From Cricetomys ansorgei (taxonomy: Eukaryota; Chordata; Mammalia; Rodentia; Nesomyidae): 64,000 nt of DNA. The position numbers and the translations under genes were made by a program. The notes beneath the pieces are model-generated. The model had not been told where the DNA came from and searched no databases. It saw only the letters and a list, made by a program, of their open reading frames with translations. The DNA lies in the NCBI GenBank assembly GCA_026225945.1, contig JAMJFZ010001074.1, forward strand, positions 1,511,501 through 1,575,500, read 5' to 3'. Below are positions 34,350-45,752 of the stretch, piece by piece. The first letter of the stretch is position 1, and every line of letters starts with the position of its first letter.

Positions 34350-34420
34350 ACCACCACCACCACCACCACCACCACCACCACCACCAACAACAACAACACA
34401 ACAACACAACAACAAAACCC
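34350..34420. repeat. (CCA)n then (CAA)n microsatellite at B1 tail
   Basis: Twelve CCA units (34351-34385) then CAA/CAACA units to about 34417, directly after the B1 A-rich tail. The arrangement suggests expansion of a SINE tail. Confidence 0.95.
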
Positions 34421-34831
34421 TCTGAATTATGTGAACTGTTTTATTTTTAAAAACTCTGAAGTCATTCTTAGTCATTGGCATTTTAATCTGTGTGCAGAAG
34501 ATAAAAATGGAATTATTGCTACCCAGTGTTGACAGATTTGTGCTACACAATACCATATACATTTACTGTTTCTCTGCCCACACAGGCGTATGCAATTAGT
34601 AGTAACACTTTTTCTCAATGCAACTCCTCGCCAATCTCAACCCAATACTTCAGATCATGATACCTGCCATTCTTAGTGCCGAAGAGTCTAGGTTTGGCTT
34701 TCTTGCTTACTTCCTTTGCAGGAAATTCCATTTTTGTAGGTATTCCTTAAGCTCTGTCTACAGTTACTTACAAATTTCCTTTTTGGATTCAGTTTCTTCC
34801 TTTCATGTGTTTTTTCTTTTTTCCCTCTTGG

Positions 34832-34972
34832 TTTTTTGAGACAGGGTTTCTCTGTGTAGTCCTGGCTGTGGTAGAACTCACTCTGTAGATCAGACTGGCC
34901 TCAAGTTCAGAGATCTGCCTGCCTCTGCCTCCCAAGTGCTGGGGTTAAGGTGTGTGCCATCAGGCCTGACCC
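34832..34972 (-). mobile_element. B1 SINE, antisense
   Basis: Ttttgagacagggtttctct, gtgtagtcctggctgtggta, gaactcactctgtagatcag, agatctgcctgcctctgcct, cccaagtgctggggttaagg. Full-length complemented B1. Confidence 0.95.
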
Positions 34973-35004
34973 ACATGCTGTTCCTTGTGTTGTCTAATAG
35001 AACT

Positions 35005-35225
35005 GGTGATAGCATCGGTTAGTACTTAGTGACCGATTACTGTGTTGCAGGCATTGCCCTAAGCACGTGGCTTGTATTATTGACTTCTTGTAATAACACT
35101 GAAAGTCAGGGCCCATTGCTATTCACATTTTATAGCTGGAAAGGCCAGGCTGAGGCCACGTAATAAATGGCAGAGCCTGGGTAAGACTCAAGTCACTTTC
35201 CCTCTGATCCCAAATTCTTAAGCTC
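35005..35225 (-). mobile_element. MIR SINE, antisense
   Basis: Ttagtacttagtgaccgatt, gcattgccctaagcacgtgg, tgtaataacactgaaagtca, cattttatagctggaaaggc, then ggcagagcctgggtaagact match the complement of the old mammalian MIR from its 3' end toward its core. Shared across mammals, so not rodent-specific. Confidence 0.8.
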
Positions 35226-36019
35226 GGAGCTGCAACAGGCTGAGTTAATACCGGAATAATTCATAGTGTGCATCATGCTTTGGCCTGTGCTGACACCAGG
35301 CTAGACCAAAAGCTGCTTGCTTTGTGGTTTTACAGGTTGGAACCAATGTATTACAACACTCCTAGTCTCCTAACGAATTTATGTTGTTATGTCTGTTAAA
35401 TTTGTTTCTGATAGAATCGATAAAGCCGGCTTAGATTTTTATTCAAGTCGTTTGCTCTTATCTTTTATGTTAAAAAAAGGCCTTTAATTTTGAGATAGCA
35501 GCTACTGTGTGGGTTGTCTTACGCATTCACAGATGGTATTCCCTTATCTGTCCTCAGACCATCTGTAGCATCGGCCTCATAGAATCCAGTCGGTATCATC
35601 TCTCATTTATGCAGGGATGAGTTATTGAAGTAAAACTTCACATTTATGTAGCATTTTTGGTAAATGTTAGAGTAAAACATTAATTTATTTTATCACAACG
35701 GTCCTATGCAAAATGGCTTTAATTATTTTTTCAGCTCGTTTTGGTTTACTTTGTTTGTAGCCTTGGGAATAAAGTTGAATTAAAGTAGACAACTGTTTAT
35801 TGAACACACACTGTGACCCTGAAGCCATGGGGAGGTTAGTGTAGGGGCACTGTACCGGGAAGGCATGACTTCACAGGGCGGGTGCAAAGGTGATGATGGA
35901 AGTAACAGCTCTCCACTAACTGTAAACTGCAAACTCCTCCAGGCAGGAACCTGGTGTCAGGTGTACCCTTCCCATCAGCATATGAGGTAGCAGCATAGAC
36001 CAGCTACATAGACTGGTTG

Positions 36020-36081
36020 TTTATTATTATTATTATTATCATCATCATCATCATTTTATATATATATATATACATATATAT
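36020..36081. repeat. (TTA)n(TCA)n(TA)n compound microsatellite
   Basis: Seven TTA-type units, five to six TCA-type units, then (TA)n. It sits at the tail side of the antisense B3 fragment beside it. Confidence 0.93.
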
Positions 36082-36190
36082 GAATGTCTCATTTGCATGT
36101 ATATATGTGTACCACATGTGTGCCTGGTGTCTGAGGTGGTCAAAAGAAGGCACCAGATACCCTGGACCAGGGGTGGTGGTGGGTACAGGG
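36082..36190 (-). mobile_element. B3-type SINE fragment, antisense
   Basis: Tttgcatgtatatatgtgta, ccacatgtgtgcctggtgtc, tgaggtggtcaaaagaaggc, accagataccctggaccagg resemble complemented B3, but the head half (gagcag..cactgagcc) is missing. Confidence 0.75.
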
Positions 36191-36423
36191 TCCATGTGCA
36201 CACAGATAAGCACTAAGGAAACCAGGAATGTTAAACACACAGGGTTATGTCTTCCAAGGAAGAGATTCATGACCTGTTTTCCACCCAGAAGGCTGGGAAC
36301 GGATGTGGTTAGTGGTAACCTCTGTGCTGTCTGTATGGCTACTCCACATCTGGCGCCCCTAGACTTTTATGTTTATCTCAGTCATCTTCTCCAAACCCTA
36401 TCTTGAACATTTCTTTTCCTCAG

Positions 36424-36640
36424 TCAATCTATAGACCCCACCTTTGTGGGAGATGTCACATGAACTTTACAAACAGGAGTGGAGGTAGTTTATAGCCTGG
36501 TATGCCTGAGACCACACTAGACCCGTCCCCGGACCTGTAAAATGTCACACGAAGTTGATCTATAGAACCCATCTTTATGGAAGAAGACATAGACTTTACA
36601 AAGAGTTTCAATGTAGTCATGCCTTAAGCTTTATCATATA
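36424..36640. repeat. Imperfect direct duplication, period about 132 bp
   Basis: Aatctatagaccccaccttt..gaactttacaaa near 36426 is echoed by gatctatagaacccatcttt..gactttacaaa near 36558. Similarity over about 45-75 bp. Source unknown. Confidence 0.6.
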
Positions 36641-36837
36641 CAAGGAACTGAGTTAATTATCACCAGGAAATTTTTTTCCAAATTCTGCTGTACCTAAATA
36701 TACCTAGAATAAACTGCCCAGTGTCAGTGTCTCAAAAATTGAACCAACATGGACTGATGAGCTGTGTTGAACCGGATTTTCTTCTTGCCTCAAATGGGTC
36801 GACACTCTGCTGGCTTTTGTATTTTCAGATATCCCCC

Positions 36838-36955
36838 TATCTGGGACTGAAATTAGAAATGGTTATGCGCCAGGCTATGGGTGTTGGGAATAGAACCCAG
36901 ATCTTCCGCAAGGTCAGCAAGTGCTCTTACACACCGAACCTCCTCCAGTTGCCCA
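36838..36955 (-). mobile_element. B2/B3-type SINE fragment, antisense
   Basis: Ggtgttgggaatagaaccca, gatcttccgcaaggtcagca, agtgctcttacacaccgaac, then ctcctccagttgccc: the complemented tRNA-derived head of B2/B3. The tail half is lost. Confidence 0.78.
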
Positions 36956-37935
36956 CCGTGCTTACGTAACACCCGGTGCCTCTGTGTCCGCTACACATGT
37001 CATTCCTTTACCCACTGGTTCAGTCGTTTAAGTTTCACTGAAGGCCTGTGTCCACTACACATGCGCACTCCCCACTGTCTTCACTATCACTGACGGCCTT
37101 TCATGTTTATCCAGTGTGGTTTACAGGGTCTGTGGGACACATTCACTGAGGATACATTTAGCCAGTCAGGTTTCCATTTTTGGTTGACAAGGCCTCTATA
37201 CGTCTTCCCACGTGACTTATATCACTCAGGGTATATCACAGATAAAGTCCTGCCACCCCCGTTTCCTGCGTCTTCTGACTTCACGGTCTCTGCACTTTAT
37301 GTTACTCCTCCTCCGTCTTTGATTAGGCTCTGTTTCTGCCAACACTTGCTCCATTTAACACCACTACCCCCCTAACCAAGTCTTATCGCTCAAGGTAGGC
37401 CTATGAGCCATGATCACACGAGCTATTTCAGCAAACACATCTCGAGTCTCAGTGTTTTAACTGCAGGAGAGGTCTATCTGGGAATGGACGTGGAAGTGGA
37501 GGACGCTCTGCTCTAGTCATGAGCTCAGGCAAATGGAATCAAAATGTGGCTTATAGCGGTGCTTAGAGCAAAGGCAGAAAGGGTGTGAAAGCCTGCACGG
37601 GATGGTTTTTATGAGCCAGGGCATAGCGGTGACATATTATCATTCCTATCCTTACTTTAGTGTGTAGAACTTGAGTACGCGGCCATGTCTGATCTCTCAG
37701 GAGACTGGGAAATATATTCTGTGTATTTGATGCGTGAGCCAGTCTCCAGCATGCTTAGTGACTTTCCTTGTATGGTACCTGTGCATTGAGCCAGATGATA
37801 GGAAGAGGCAGGGAAGAATGTGATGAAAGCATCTTCCTTAGACCCGGCGACTGGCGTCCCAGGCATTAGAGTGGGCCATGTCTACACTCTGAACTCCTAA
37901 CATACCCGATCGTTGCTGCTGTTCTGTTCTCACAG

Positions 37936-38068
37936 GGACATAAATGCCCGACTCGATGCCGTATCTGATGTTCTCCATTCAGAATCCAGTGTGTTCGATC
38001 AGATAGAAAGCCATCTTCGTAAGTTACCTGACGTCGAGAGAGGACTCTGCAGCATTTATCACAAGAAA
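37936..38068 (+). CDS. Msh3: Msh3 exon 13: lever
   Basis: 133 nt; acceptor ttctcacag, donor AAA|gtaagt. It completes the Arg codon begun in exon 12 and ends in phase 0. Encodes [20 protein letters not shown] and then [20 protein letters not shown], ending YHKK. [43 protein letters not shown] is the MSH3 lever sequence as I know it; RLDAV and LPDxER are family-wide in MutS III. This copy has D where human has E after the split Arg codon, and D in VFDQIE. Length equals human exon 13. Skipping would shift the frame. Confidence 0.98.
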
Positions 38069-38540
38069 GTAAGTGGTAAAAGTCAAACCTCCCACGACTC
38101 ACGGCGGCGGTCCTCAATGTATGAATGCTGGGTCCTAACGGCAGATCGTGTGGGGTTCTCCTCAGTGCTTCTGAGTAGCGAGAGAAGCAGCTGTAGCCTC
38201 AGCAATTTTAATTGTACAAATTATTCCAGTGTTTGCTTTCATAGTTCTCTCACTTCTTGAAACTACAACAGCATACACAGAAGTCCTTCTATGAAAGGAC
38301 TTTATCTTCCGTGTTTTTTCTTCCAAGTGCAGACCATTGTTAAAATGAGAAACTTACTTTGATCTGCAACTTTGAAAGAGAGAAGCCTTAATTATGTATT
38401 GATCTTTTAAACTGCTCTTTGGCCTAAACAAAGGGAAAAGGTGCTGGTGTAGGACGTGTGACGGTATTAGTGGCAGACAAGTTTGAGTCCAGAGGGTGGG
38501 TAAAATAGATTGTGATTTTGTCGCTTAGGTTTACAGTGCA

Positions 38541-38744
38541 AAGCGGTTCTCAACCCGTGGGTCACGACCATTGGAAACCACGTATTTCCGATGGTCTCAG
38601 GAACCGAGACACCGCTCAGCAGCAAAATTACAATTTCTAAGTAGCAAAAAAAAAAAAAAAAATTATGGTTGGGGGTCACCACAACATGAAGAACTGTATT
38701 AAAGGGTTGCACCGCAGCATTAGGAAGGTTGAGAGCCCCTGGAA
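38541..38744 (+). mobile_element. URR1-type hAT element with A17 run
   Basis: Gcggttctcaacccgtgggt at the left, ggttgggggtcaccacaaca and gtattaaagggttgcaccgc inside, aggaaggttgagagcccctg at the right. Inverted termini are recognisable. A 17-base A-run (38646-38662) lies in the middle. Non-autonomous. Confidence 0.9.
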
Positions 38745-39781
38745 AGGGTAGCATTAGCAAGAGGTGTTTTCCCACACAGGGAAATAATTTACTTATAATT
38801 GATCATTCCTGAAATTGAAAATGATAACTGGCTGTATTTACAATAATTGCTCGCGAATAAACTTTGTAAAGTATCCGACCGCCTGCAGAAATCACTCACA
38901 TGTACTGTATGCTCTCTTCCCTTTGAAACTATGACACTGAGATGAGACTCTTTTTTTTTTAATTGCTTTTTTCCTCATTTTTAAATTTGTTCTTTGAGCA
39001 GCTTGTACAATGTATTTTGATCCTATCTTTTTTATTCTTCTATCGAAGATAGATCTTTTTTTCCACTCACTATAGTCTGATTATGGTTTTCCCCGCCCCT
39101 GCCCCTCCCTTCCCACCCAGGTCCACACTGTTTCTGTCACTTCATAGAAAACAAACAGGCATCTAAGAACAATAGTAAAATAAAATAAATGATAAAGAAA
39201 AAACAAGCAAATTGGAATAGGACAAAACAACCAAACATGGAAAAGAACCAAAGAAAAAGCACAAAAAACACATATAGACCCAGAGATACACACTTTCACA
39301 CAAGGAATCTAATAACAAACCAGAAGCTATAATATATTCGCAAAGGACCTGTAAGGGTTGGTTTGTTGTTGTTCGTTGTTTGTTGTTGTTGTTTTAATGC
39401 CCTGACTTACTATCACGAAACAGAACTGCCAAAGAAGAGTTTGAGTTTGTTTTCTGTTGGCCATCTACTGCTGGGCATGGGCCCTACCCTTAAGTGTGGT
39501 TTGTTTCCCCAGAAAGACTTCCTTGGAGAAAACCAATTTTTCATTTGCAAGTGGCTGTTAATTGGAAATAGCTTCTGGGTTAAGGATGAGAATATGTGTC
39601 TTCTTCTCCTCTCGGCTGTCAGACCCCATCTGGTGCAGACCTGTGCAGGTGCTGTATATGCCACAGAGTTCATATGTGCCAGCCCTGTTGTGTCTAGAAG
39701 GCCTCGATTTCTTGGTGTCCTCCATCCCCTCTGAATCTTACATTTGTTCTGCTGCTTCTTCTGCAGAGTTCTCTGAGCCCT

Positions 39782-39795
39782 GGGGGGGGGGGGGG
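39782..39795. repeat. G14 homopolymer within L1 3' UTR region
   Basis: Fourteen consecutive Gs on the + strand, inside the antisense L1 3' UTR. Confidence 0.95.
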
Positions 39796-42376
39796 TGGTC
39801 TGATGGAGACATCCCTCTTAGGGCTGAGTGTTCCAAGGTTTCTCACTCTCATTGTTTGGCCGCGGACTCTTATTTGTTCCCATCCGCTGCAGGAGGAAGC
39901 TTCTCCAGTGAGAGCTGAGCAAAGCATGGATCCACGAGTACAGCATGATGGTGTTAGGAGCCATTGGACTGCTACTTCCCGTTAGCAGAACAGCAGTATT
40001 TGTTTCCCTGGCTCCCTGTCTCATCTCAGGTCGCCAGAGGAGAATTGGGTACATGTTCCATCTCACGGAGTAACCCTTACCTCAAATCAGCCATCGGTTG
40101 GTTACTCTCACAAGCTGTGTGCCACAGTTGCACCAGCATACCCGCACCAGCATACACGGGCAGTCGACCATAGTAGTTAAAGATTTGGCTGGGCTATTAG
40201 TTAGTTAGCTGGGTTGGTGTTTATCCGTCTGTCTTTGGTAGCATGCAGAGTATATTCCAGTGCATGAACTAGTCTCTGAGGGCGAAGGCTCTTGGTAGGC
40301 ACCAGCTGACTTCTCAGTGTTCAATAAGTCGTGTAGCTTGTCTTCAGCAATAGGGCCTTACCGACAGTTTGTGCAAAGAAAACAATACCCTTACAATTGC
40401 CTGAGTTGTTTAGGGGTGTCTGTGTGACCACTCTGGCAAAGAACTTGATTAGATTAACCCATTCCCAGTGCTAGAAACGTCATTTGGCGATAAGAGATGG
40501 CCAGTTGGGGCTCTGCCTCCCCCACTTATTTGATGAATTCACTTAGAGAGCTTTCGCATATGTATATATTTTAGAAAGCTTCTACTGTATTGTTTCCATA
40601 CGACTCCTCACATGGCCTTCATTTTAGCTATCCCTTCCTGTGTATCCTTCCTCACCCCTTCCTTCCCTTCCGCTCCCTGTTTGGTCCTCTCCCCTGTCCC
40701 TGACCCTTGTCCCTCCAAAAGTATTTATTCTACTCCACCTTCCTAGGTGGATCCGTCTTGACTCTCTTACTCTCTGCCTCTGGTTATATTGGTTGTTGCT
40801 TGCTTATAACTGACATAAAGGCTAACAGCTATGTATAAATGAATATACACTGTATTTGTCTTCTGGGTCTGAGTTACCTCACTCAGGATGATTTTTTTTT
40901 TTTCTGTTTCCATCCATTTACCTGTGAATTTCATGATTTCCTTTTTCAATGGCTAGTACTTCATTGTGTAAATGCAGTATATTTTCTTTATCCATTCACT
41001 TGTTGAAGGACATCTAGGCTATTATGAACAGAGCAGCAATGAACTGGGTTGAACAAGTGTCTCTGTGGTAGGATGAAGCTTCCTTTGGGTCTATCTTTCC
41101 AAGAATGGAAGGATGGATGGTATGACTGAATCTTGAGGTAGGATTCCTAGGTCCCTGAGGAACTGTCACACTGGACAAGTTCGCACTCCCACCAGCAATG
41201 GATGAGTGTTCCATTTTCCCCACATCCTCACCAGCACGAGCTGTCATTTGTGTTATTGATCTTGGCCATTCTGACTGGTTTAAGGTGACATCTCAACATG
41301 GATTTGATTTGATTTGATTTGTTGACTAAAAATGCTGAACTTTTTAAAAAGTGCTTCTCAGCCATTTGAGTTTCCTTCTTTGAGAATTCTGTTTAGATCC
41401 ACATCCCATTTTTCTAATTGTGCTGTTTTGTTTCTTGATGCCCCCCCCCTTTTTTTTCTTAGTTTCTCATATATTTTGGATGTATAGTTGGTGAAAATCC
41501 TTGCTCATCCTGAAGGCTGACACGTTGTCTTCATGAAGATGCCCTCGGCCTTACAGAAACTTTTCAGTTTCATGAGGTCCCATTCATTAATTGTGATCTT
41601 TGTGCCCGTGTTACAGAAAGTCTCTTCTGTGCCAATGAGTTCAAGGCTATCCCTCACTTTCTCTTCTGTCAGGCTCAGTGAATCTGGTTTTATGGTGAGG
41701 TCTGTGGTCCATTTGGAGCTGAGTTTTGTGTGGGCTGATTAGTATGGATCTTTTGGATTGTTCTATATTCGGACACCCAGTTTGACCAGCACCATTTGTT
41801 GGAGATGGTGGCTTTTTTTTTCTAGTGTGTATTTCTGACTTTTTTATATTAAAAAAACAAAACAAAACAACAGATGTCCATAGATGTGTGTATTTATGTC
41901 TGGGTCTTCAAGTCAGTTCCACCGATCAACACGTCTGTTTTTCTGCCAATACCTCCTTTTATTACTGGAGCTCTGTAGTACAATTTAAAATAGGGGATGG
42001 TGATACCTCCAGCAGGTCTTTTAATATTCAGGATTTTTTTAGCCACCCTGATTTTTGTGTGTTTCCGTATAAAGCTGTAAATTGTCCTTTCAAGTTCTGT
42101 GAAAAATTTTGTTGGAATTTTGATGGGGAATGCATTGACTCTGTAGATTACTTTTGGTAAGATGGTCATTTTTACTATATTAATCCCGTTGTTCCATCTT
42201 CTGATATTTTCTTCAGTTTTTTTCTTTACTGTCTTGAAGCTTTTATCATACAAGTCTTTTGATTGCTTGTCGGAGTTACTCCAAGACATCTTTTACTTTT
42301 TGAGGCTGTTGTGAGAGGTACTGTGTCCATGCTTTCTTTCTCATTCTGCTTGTTATTTGTATAAATGAAGGTTACT

Positions 42377-42377
<1 letters not shown>

Positions 42378-42413
<36 letters not shown>
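42378..42413. repeat. (GT)18 microsatellite inside L1 ORF2
   Basis: 36 bp of uninterrupted GT within the ORF2-derived part of the antisense L1; it adds sequence absent from ORF2 and disrupts it. Confidence 0.97.
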
Positions 42414-42415
<2 letters not shown>

Positions 42416-44276
42416 ACTTTGTGTCTTGTTACTTCACTTGCAGTGTTTATCAGCTGTCTGACCTTCTTGGTGGAATTTTCAGGGTCACTTATGTGTACTA
42501 CCATGCCATCTGTAAATAGAGATATTTTGACTTCTTAATATTTGTATTCCTTAGCTCTCCTTCAGTTGTCTTATTGCTGTAGCTAAGACATCAAGTACTA
42601 TACGAATAGGTATGGAGAGCGGGCAACCTTGTTCCTGAGAAAATACTTTTGAGTTTCCATCCATTTAGGTTGATGTTGGCTACGTGCTTGCTGTAAACTG
42701 CCTTTATGATGTTGAGGTATGTCCCTTGTATCCGTACTCTCTCCAGGACTTTTATCCAGGGTGTTGGATTTTGTCAAAGGCCTTTTCTGCATCTGATGAG
42801 ATGATCACGTGGTTTTTGTCTTTCAGTCTGCTTATATGGTGGATTATATCTGTCAATAAAAAGAAACACTCAACATAGAGTTGTTCAGTTTCCATGAGTC
42901 CATAAGCTGTTTGTTTGCTGTTGTTTCTGTTGTTTTTAATATTTAGCTTTTTTCCATGGTGGTCAGTAGGATGCAAGGTGCTACTGTAATTTCCTCTTAT
43001 CTGTTGAGACTTGCTTTGTGTCCCAGTATGTTGAGAAGAAGGCATATTCTTTTGTGTTCGGGCGAAATATTCTGTAGATATATTCTGTAAATATCTGTTA
43101 GATCCAATTGGTTTATGATGTTGGTTAGCTCCAGCATTTCTCTGTTTAGTTTTTGTCTGACAACCTGTTTATTGGTAAGAATGGGGAATTGAAGTCATTC
43201 ACTTAAACTGTGTATGTGATTTAAGCTGCAGTGGTGTTTCTTTTATGAACTTGGGTTCCCTTGTGTTTGGTGCGCAGATGTTAAGAACTGCAATATTCTG
43301 TTAGTGGGTTTTTCCTTTGATGAGTATGAAGTATCCTTCCCTATTGCTTCTGTTTAGTTTTGGTTTGAAGTCTATTTTGTCAGATATTAAAATGGCTACA
43401 CTGACCCACATCCTAGATTTGTTTGCTTGGAATATCTTTATTCATCCTTTTAACCTGAGGTGATGTTCTTGGATGCAGCAGAAGGATGGATCCTGTTTTT
43501 TAATTCTTCCTCTTAGTCTGTTTCTTTTTATTGGAGAATTGAGGCCATTGATTTTGAGAGATAACGTTGAGTGGTATTTGTTGATTACTGGTATTTTGTT
43601 GCTGTGATGTACCCACCCCTTCTTTTGATTTGCTGGTCTTATATTATTTGTTCCTTGTGTTTTCTTGGATGTAGTTAACCCTTTTCAGGTTCAAGTTTTC
43701 CTTCTGGTGCCTTCTGTAGGACTGGACTTGTACATAGATACTGCTTAAATTTGGTTTTATATGTAATATTTTTCTTTCTCCATCTGTTGTGATTGAAGGT
43801 GTTGCTGAGTGTATTACTCTAGGCTGGCCTGAGTCGGGGGCTGGGGTGGCCTTATCAGGAGGGCAGATGTTCCTCTTGGGTGGTGGTTGGTGGGGATTCT
43901 TTTAGTTCATGAGACCATGCCATCCTTTGGGGTCCCTTGTAAGGCGCTTTTCTTGTTCTAGAGGCCCACAGGCATTATCAGTGCCTCCTTAGTTTACGAG
44001 GCACCCTTGTTCTGTTCTTCATCAGAAGCTTCCTGGGTGCTGGCAGCCTGTGGATGTCAGTATTGAGTCAGTATTCTCGTCCAGAGTTGTCTAGCCCACC
44101 TTAGACTTTTGAGCTATTAGCCCTTTGGTGAGTTCATCTGTACAGTTGCCCTGTTGTGTCTAGGAAACGTCTCGGTGTAGTCTTCCACCACCCCTGGCTC
44201 TTATAGTCTTCTGCCTCTTGCTCTGAAATGAGCCTTGGGAGGAGGGGGTGTGATGTCACTTTCTTACTGCTAGAGA

Positions 44277-44330
44277 ATTACGCATGCTGTGCTGTGCGGT
44301 CATGCCGCAGCGTGCATAATGCTGCGTAAT
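44277..44330. repeat. Imperfect palindrome
   Basis: Attacgcatgctgtgctgtg-cgg on the left and ccgcagcgtgcataatgctg-cgtaat on the right are imperfect inverted repeats around tcatg. Outer arms attacgca/tgcgtaat and inner gcgg/ccgc are exact. Confidence 0.65.
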
Positions 44331-45431
44331 ACAGTGTGGTGGAGAGAGGGTTGGTAACTGACTGACGTATGACAGAGTCTGTGCTTGAGTCCAGCACCCT
44401 CGCTATGCTTTAGCCATCTGTCCTCGGATGCTGCCATGTCGGATGTGGTTTCCTCAGCTGCCATCGCAATTGCTTTTCTGATCGACTCTTCAGAGGTGGA
44501 CTTTATTCATACTTTCCTTTTTTGCCAAATATAAATTTATTACATGCTTAATTCATGGTAGAACAATTTTTATATGCCCAAATTTCAGTGTGACCAATTT
44601 TCATTAGTGTTTACTTTGTAAGACTTAACGTCCCTGGGAAATTTTACTAGAATGGTTAGTACCGCCTTTGAGGATATTCGTGTTACCTCAGAGGACTTAC
44701 CTAGTTGTTCCCTGTGCTTCGGCTGTATTAGAAACAAAATACACGCCAGCTGGTAATGCTGACCCAGCTAATGTGAGCTGATTGTGCTCAGTAGCGTCAA
44801 AGGTAGCATTTTGGGCTGTGCCGTCATTTTGCTGGCTGTGCTAGCAGCCCTGTTGATACTGGAAAATTCTGTGCTTGGCTCTTCGGTGCTACTGAGAGGT
44901 AGAGAGGTCGGAAACCATGTGTTATTTTGTACCCTGGCCAGTGTCTGGCAGTCAGTGCTATTGCCCGTCAGCAGTCAGCTGATCTCCAGGCATCTAGCCT
45001 TCACCGTTTGAAAGGATTCGTTGACAGATGTCAGAGAATTTTTTTTTTCTTTTTCTCTCAAGAGAAACTAAGAGCAGAGCAGATTTCCTTTGAGCTGTTA
45101 ATCAAAAGAGCAAGGTCAGAAGTGTCCATGGCTCGAGGTGGCCACATCCTGCCAGGCTGTGGCGACTTCTAGGCCGCCTCGCTGGCTGTCTTTAAACTTC
45201 ACTTTGATGTTTGCCTTTCATAAGGTTTATGCGTCTCTTCAAGTTTCCCAACTCTAGAAAAAGTCACAGCTGCATCCCTTTGAAAAGCAATCAATGTGCA
45301 CTGCAAGGATGGATTTACTTTGGAATTTCTGATTGAATTTTGCTAAAAGAATTTGTGTCTCACTTGGAAGTGTTTCACCGGAGTGTGGCTCAAGTTTAGT
45401 TTCAGAAGTGAAGCATGGAAATGAATTGGTG

Positions 45432-45752
45432 ACTGTCTTAGGGTTTTATTGCTGTGAAAAAGACACCATGACCATGGCAACTCTTATAACATTTAACTGG
45501 GGCTGGCTTACACTTCAGAGGTCTAGTCCCTTATCCTGGCGGAGGGAAGCACGGCGGCATGCAGGCAGACATGGTAGTTGAGTGTGCTACATCTGGATCC
45601 ACAGGCAGCAGAAAGAGAGAGAGACACTGGGCCTGGCTTGAGGATTTGAAACCCCAAAGCCCTCCACCTACTCCAACAAGGCCATGCCTGCTAATAGTGC
45701 AGGTCCTGATGGACTATGGGGGCCATTTTCATTCAAACCACCACAGTGGCAA
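45432..45752 (-). mobile_element. Rodent interspersed repeat (RMER1-like?)
   Basis: Cttagggttttattgctgtg, aaaaagacaccatgaccatg, gcaactcttataacatttaa, ctggggctggcttacacttc, gagagacactgggcctggct, ccaacaaggccatgcctgct, tcattcaaaccaccacag. I know this order as a common muroid repeat that shares its first 40 bp with the 62775 element. Family name uncertain; orientation set relative to that copy. Confidence 0.6.

Larger units (their letters stand above)
38950..43840 (-). mobile_element. LINE-1, 5'-truncated, antisense, about 4.9 kb
   Basis: On the minus strand it runs from partial ORF2 (right) to 3' UTR and poly-A (T-run at 38950-38961, left). Segment 38990-40850 is rodent L1 3' UTR (tgtttctgtcacttcataga, gcaaaggacctgtaaggg). 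From about 40880 to 43840 it is ORF2. Minus-strand translation gives reverse-transcriptase blocks such as [12 protein letters not shown] (about 42760) and, nearer the C-terminus, [20 protein letters not shown] and [14 protein letters not shown] (41930-42170). Frames are broken by stops and indels. The endonuclease start and ORF1 are missing, so it cannot move on its own. Confidence 0.95.

Noticed and set aside
37913..38260. 115-codon open frame over exon 13
   Set aside because: It runs through the gtaagt donor at 38069 into intron; only 37936-38068 is coding.
39363..39734. 123-codon open frame
   Set aside because: Lies in the 3' UTR of the antisense L1, on its wrong strand.
41894..43045. Minus-strand open frames with reverse-transcriptase-like residues
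   Set aside because: These are pieces of a broken L1 ORF2, not a cellular gene or an active element.
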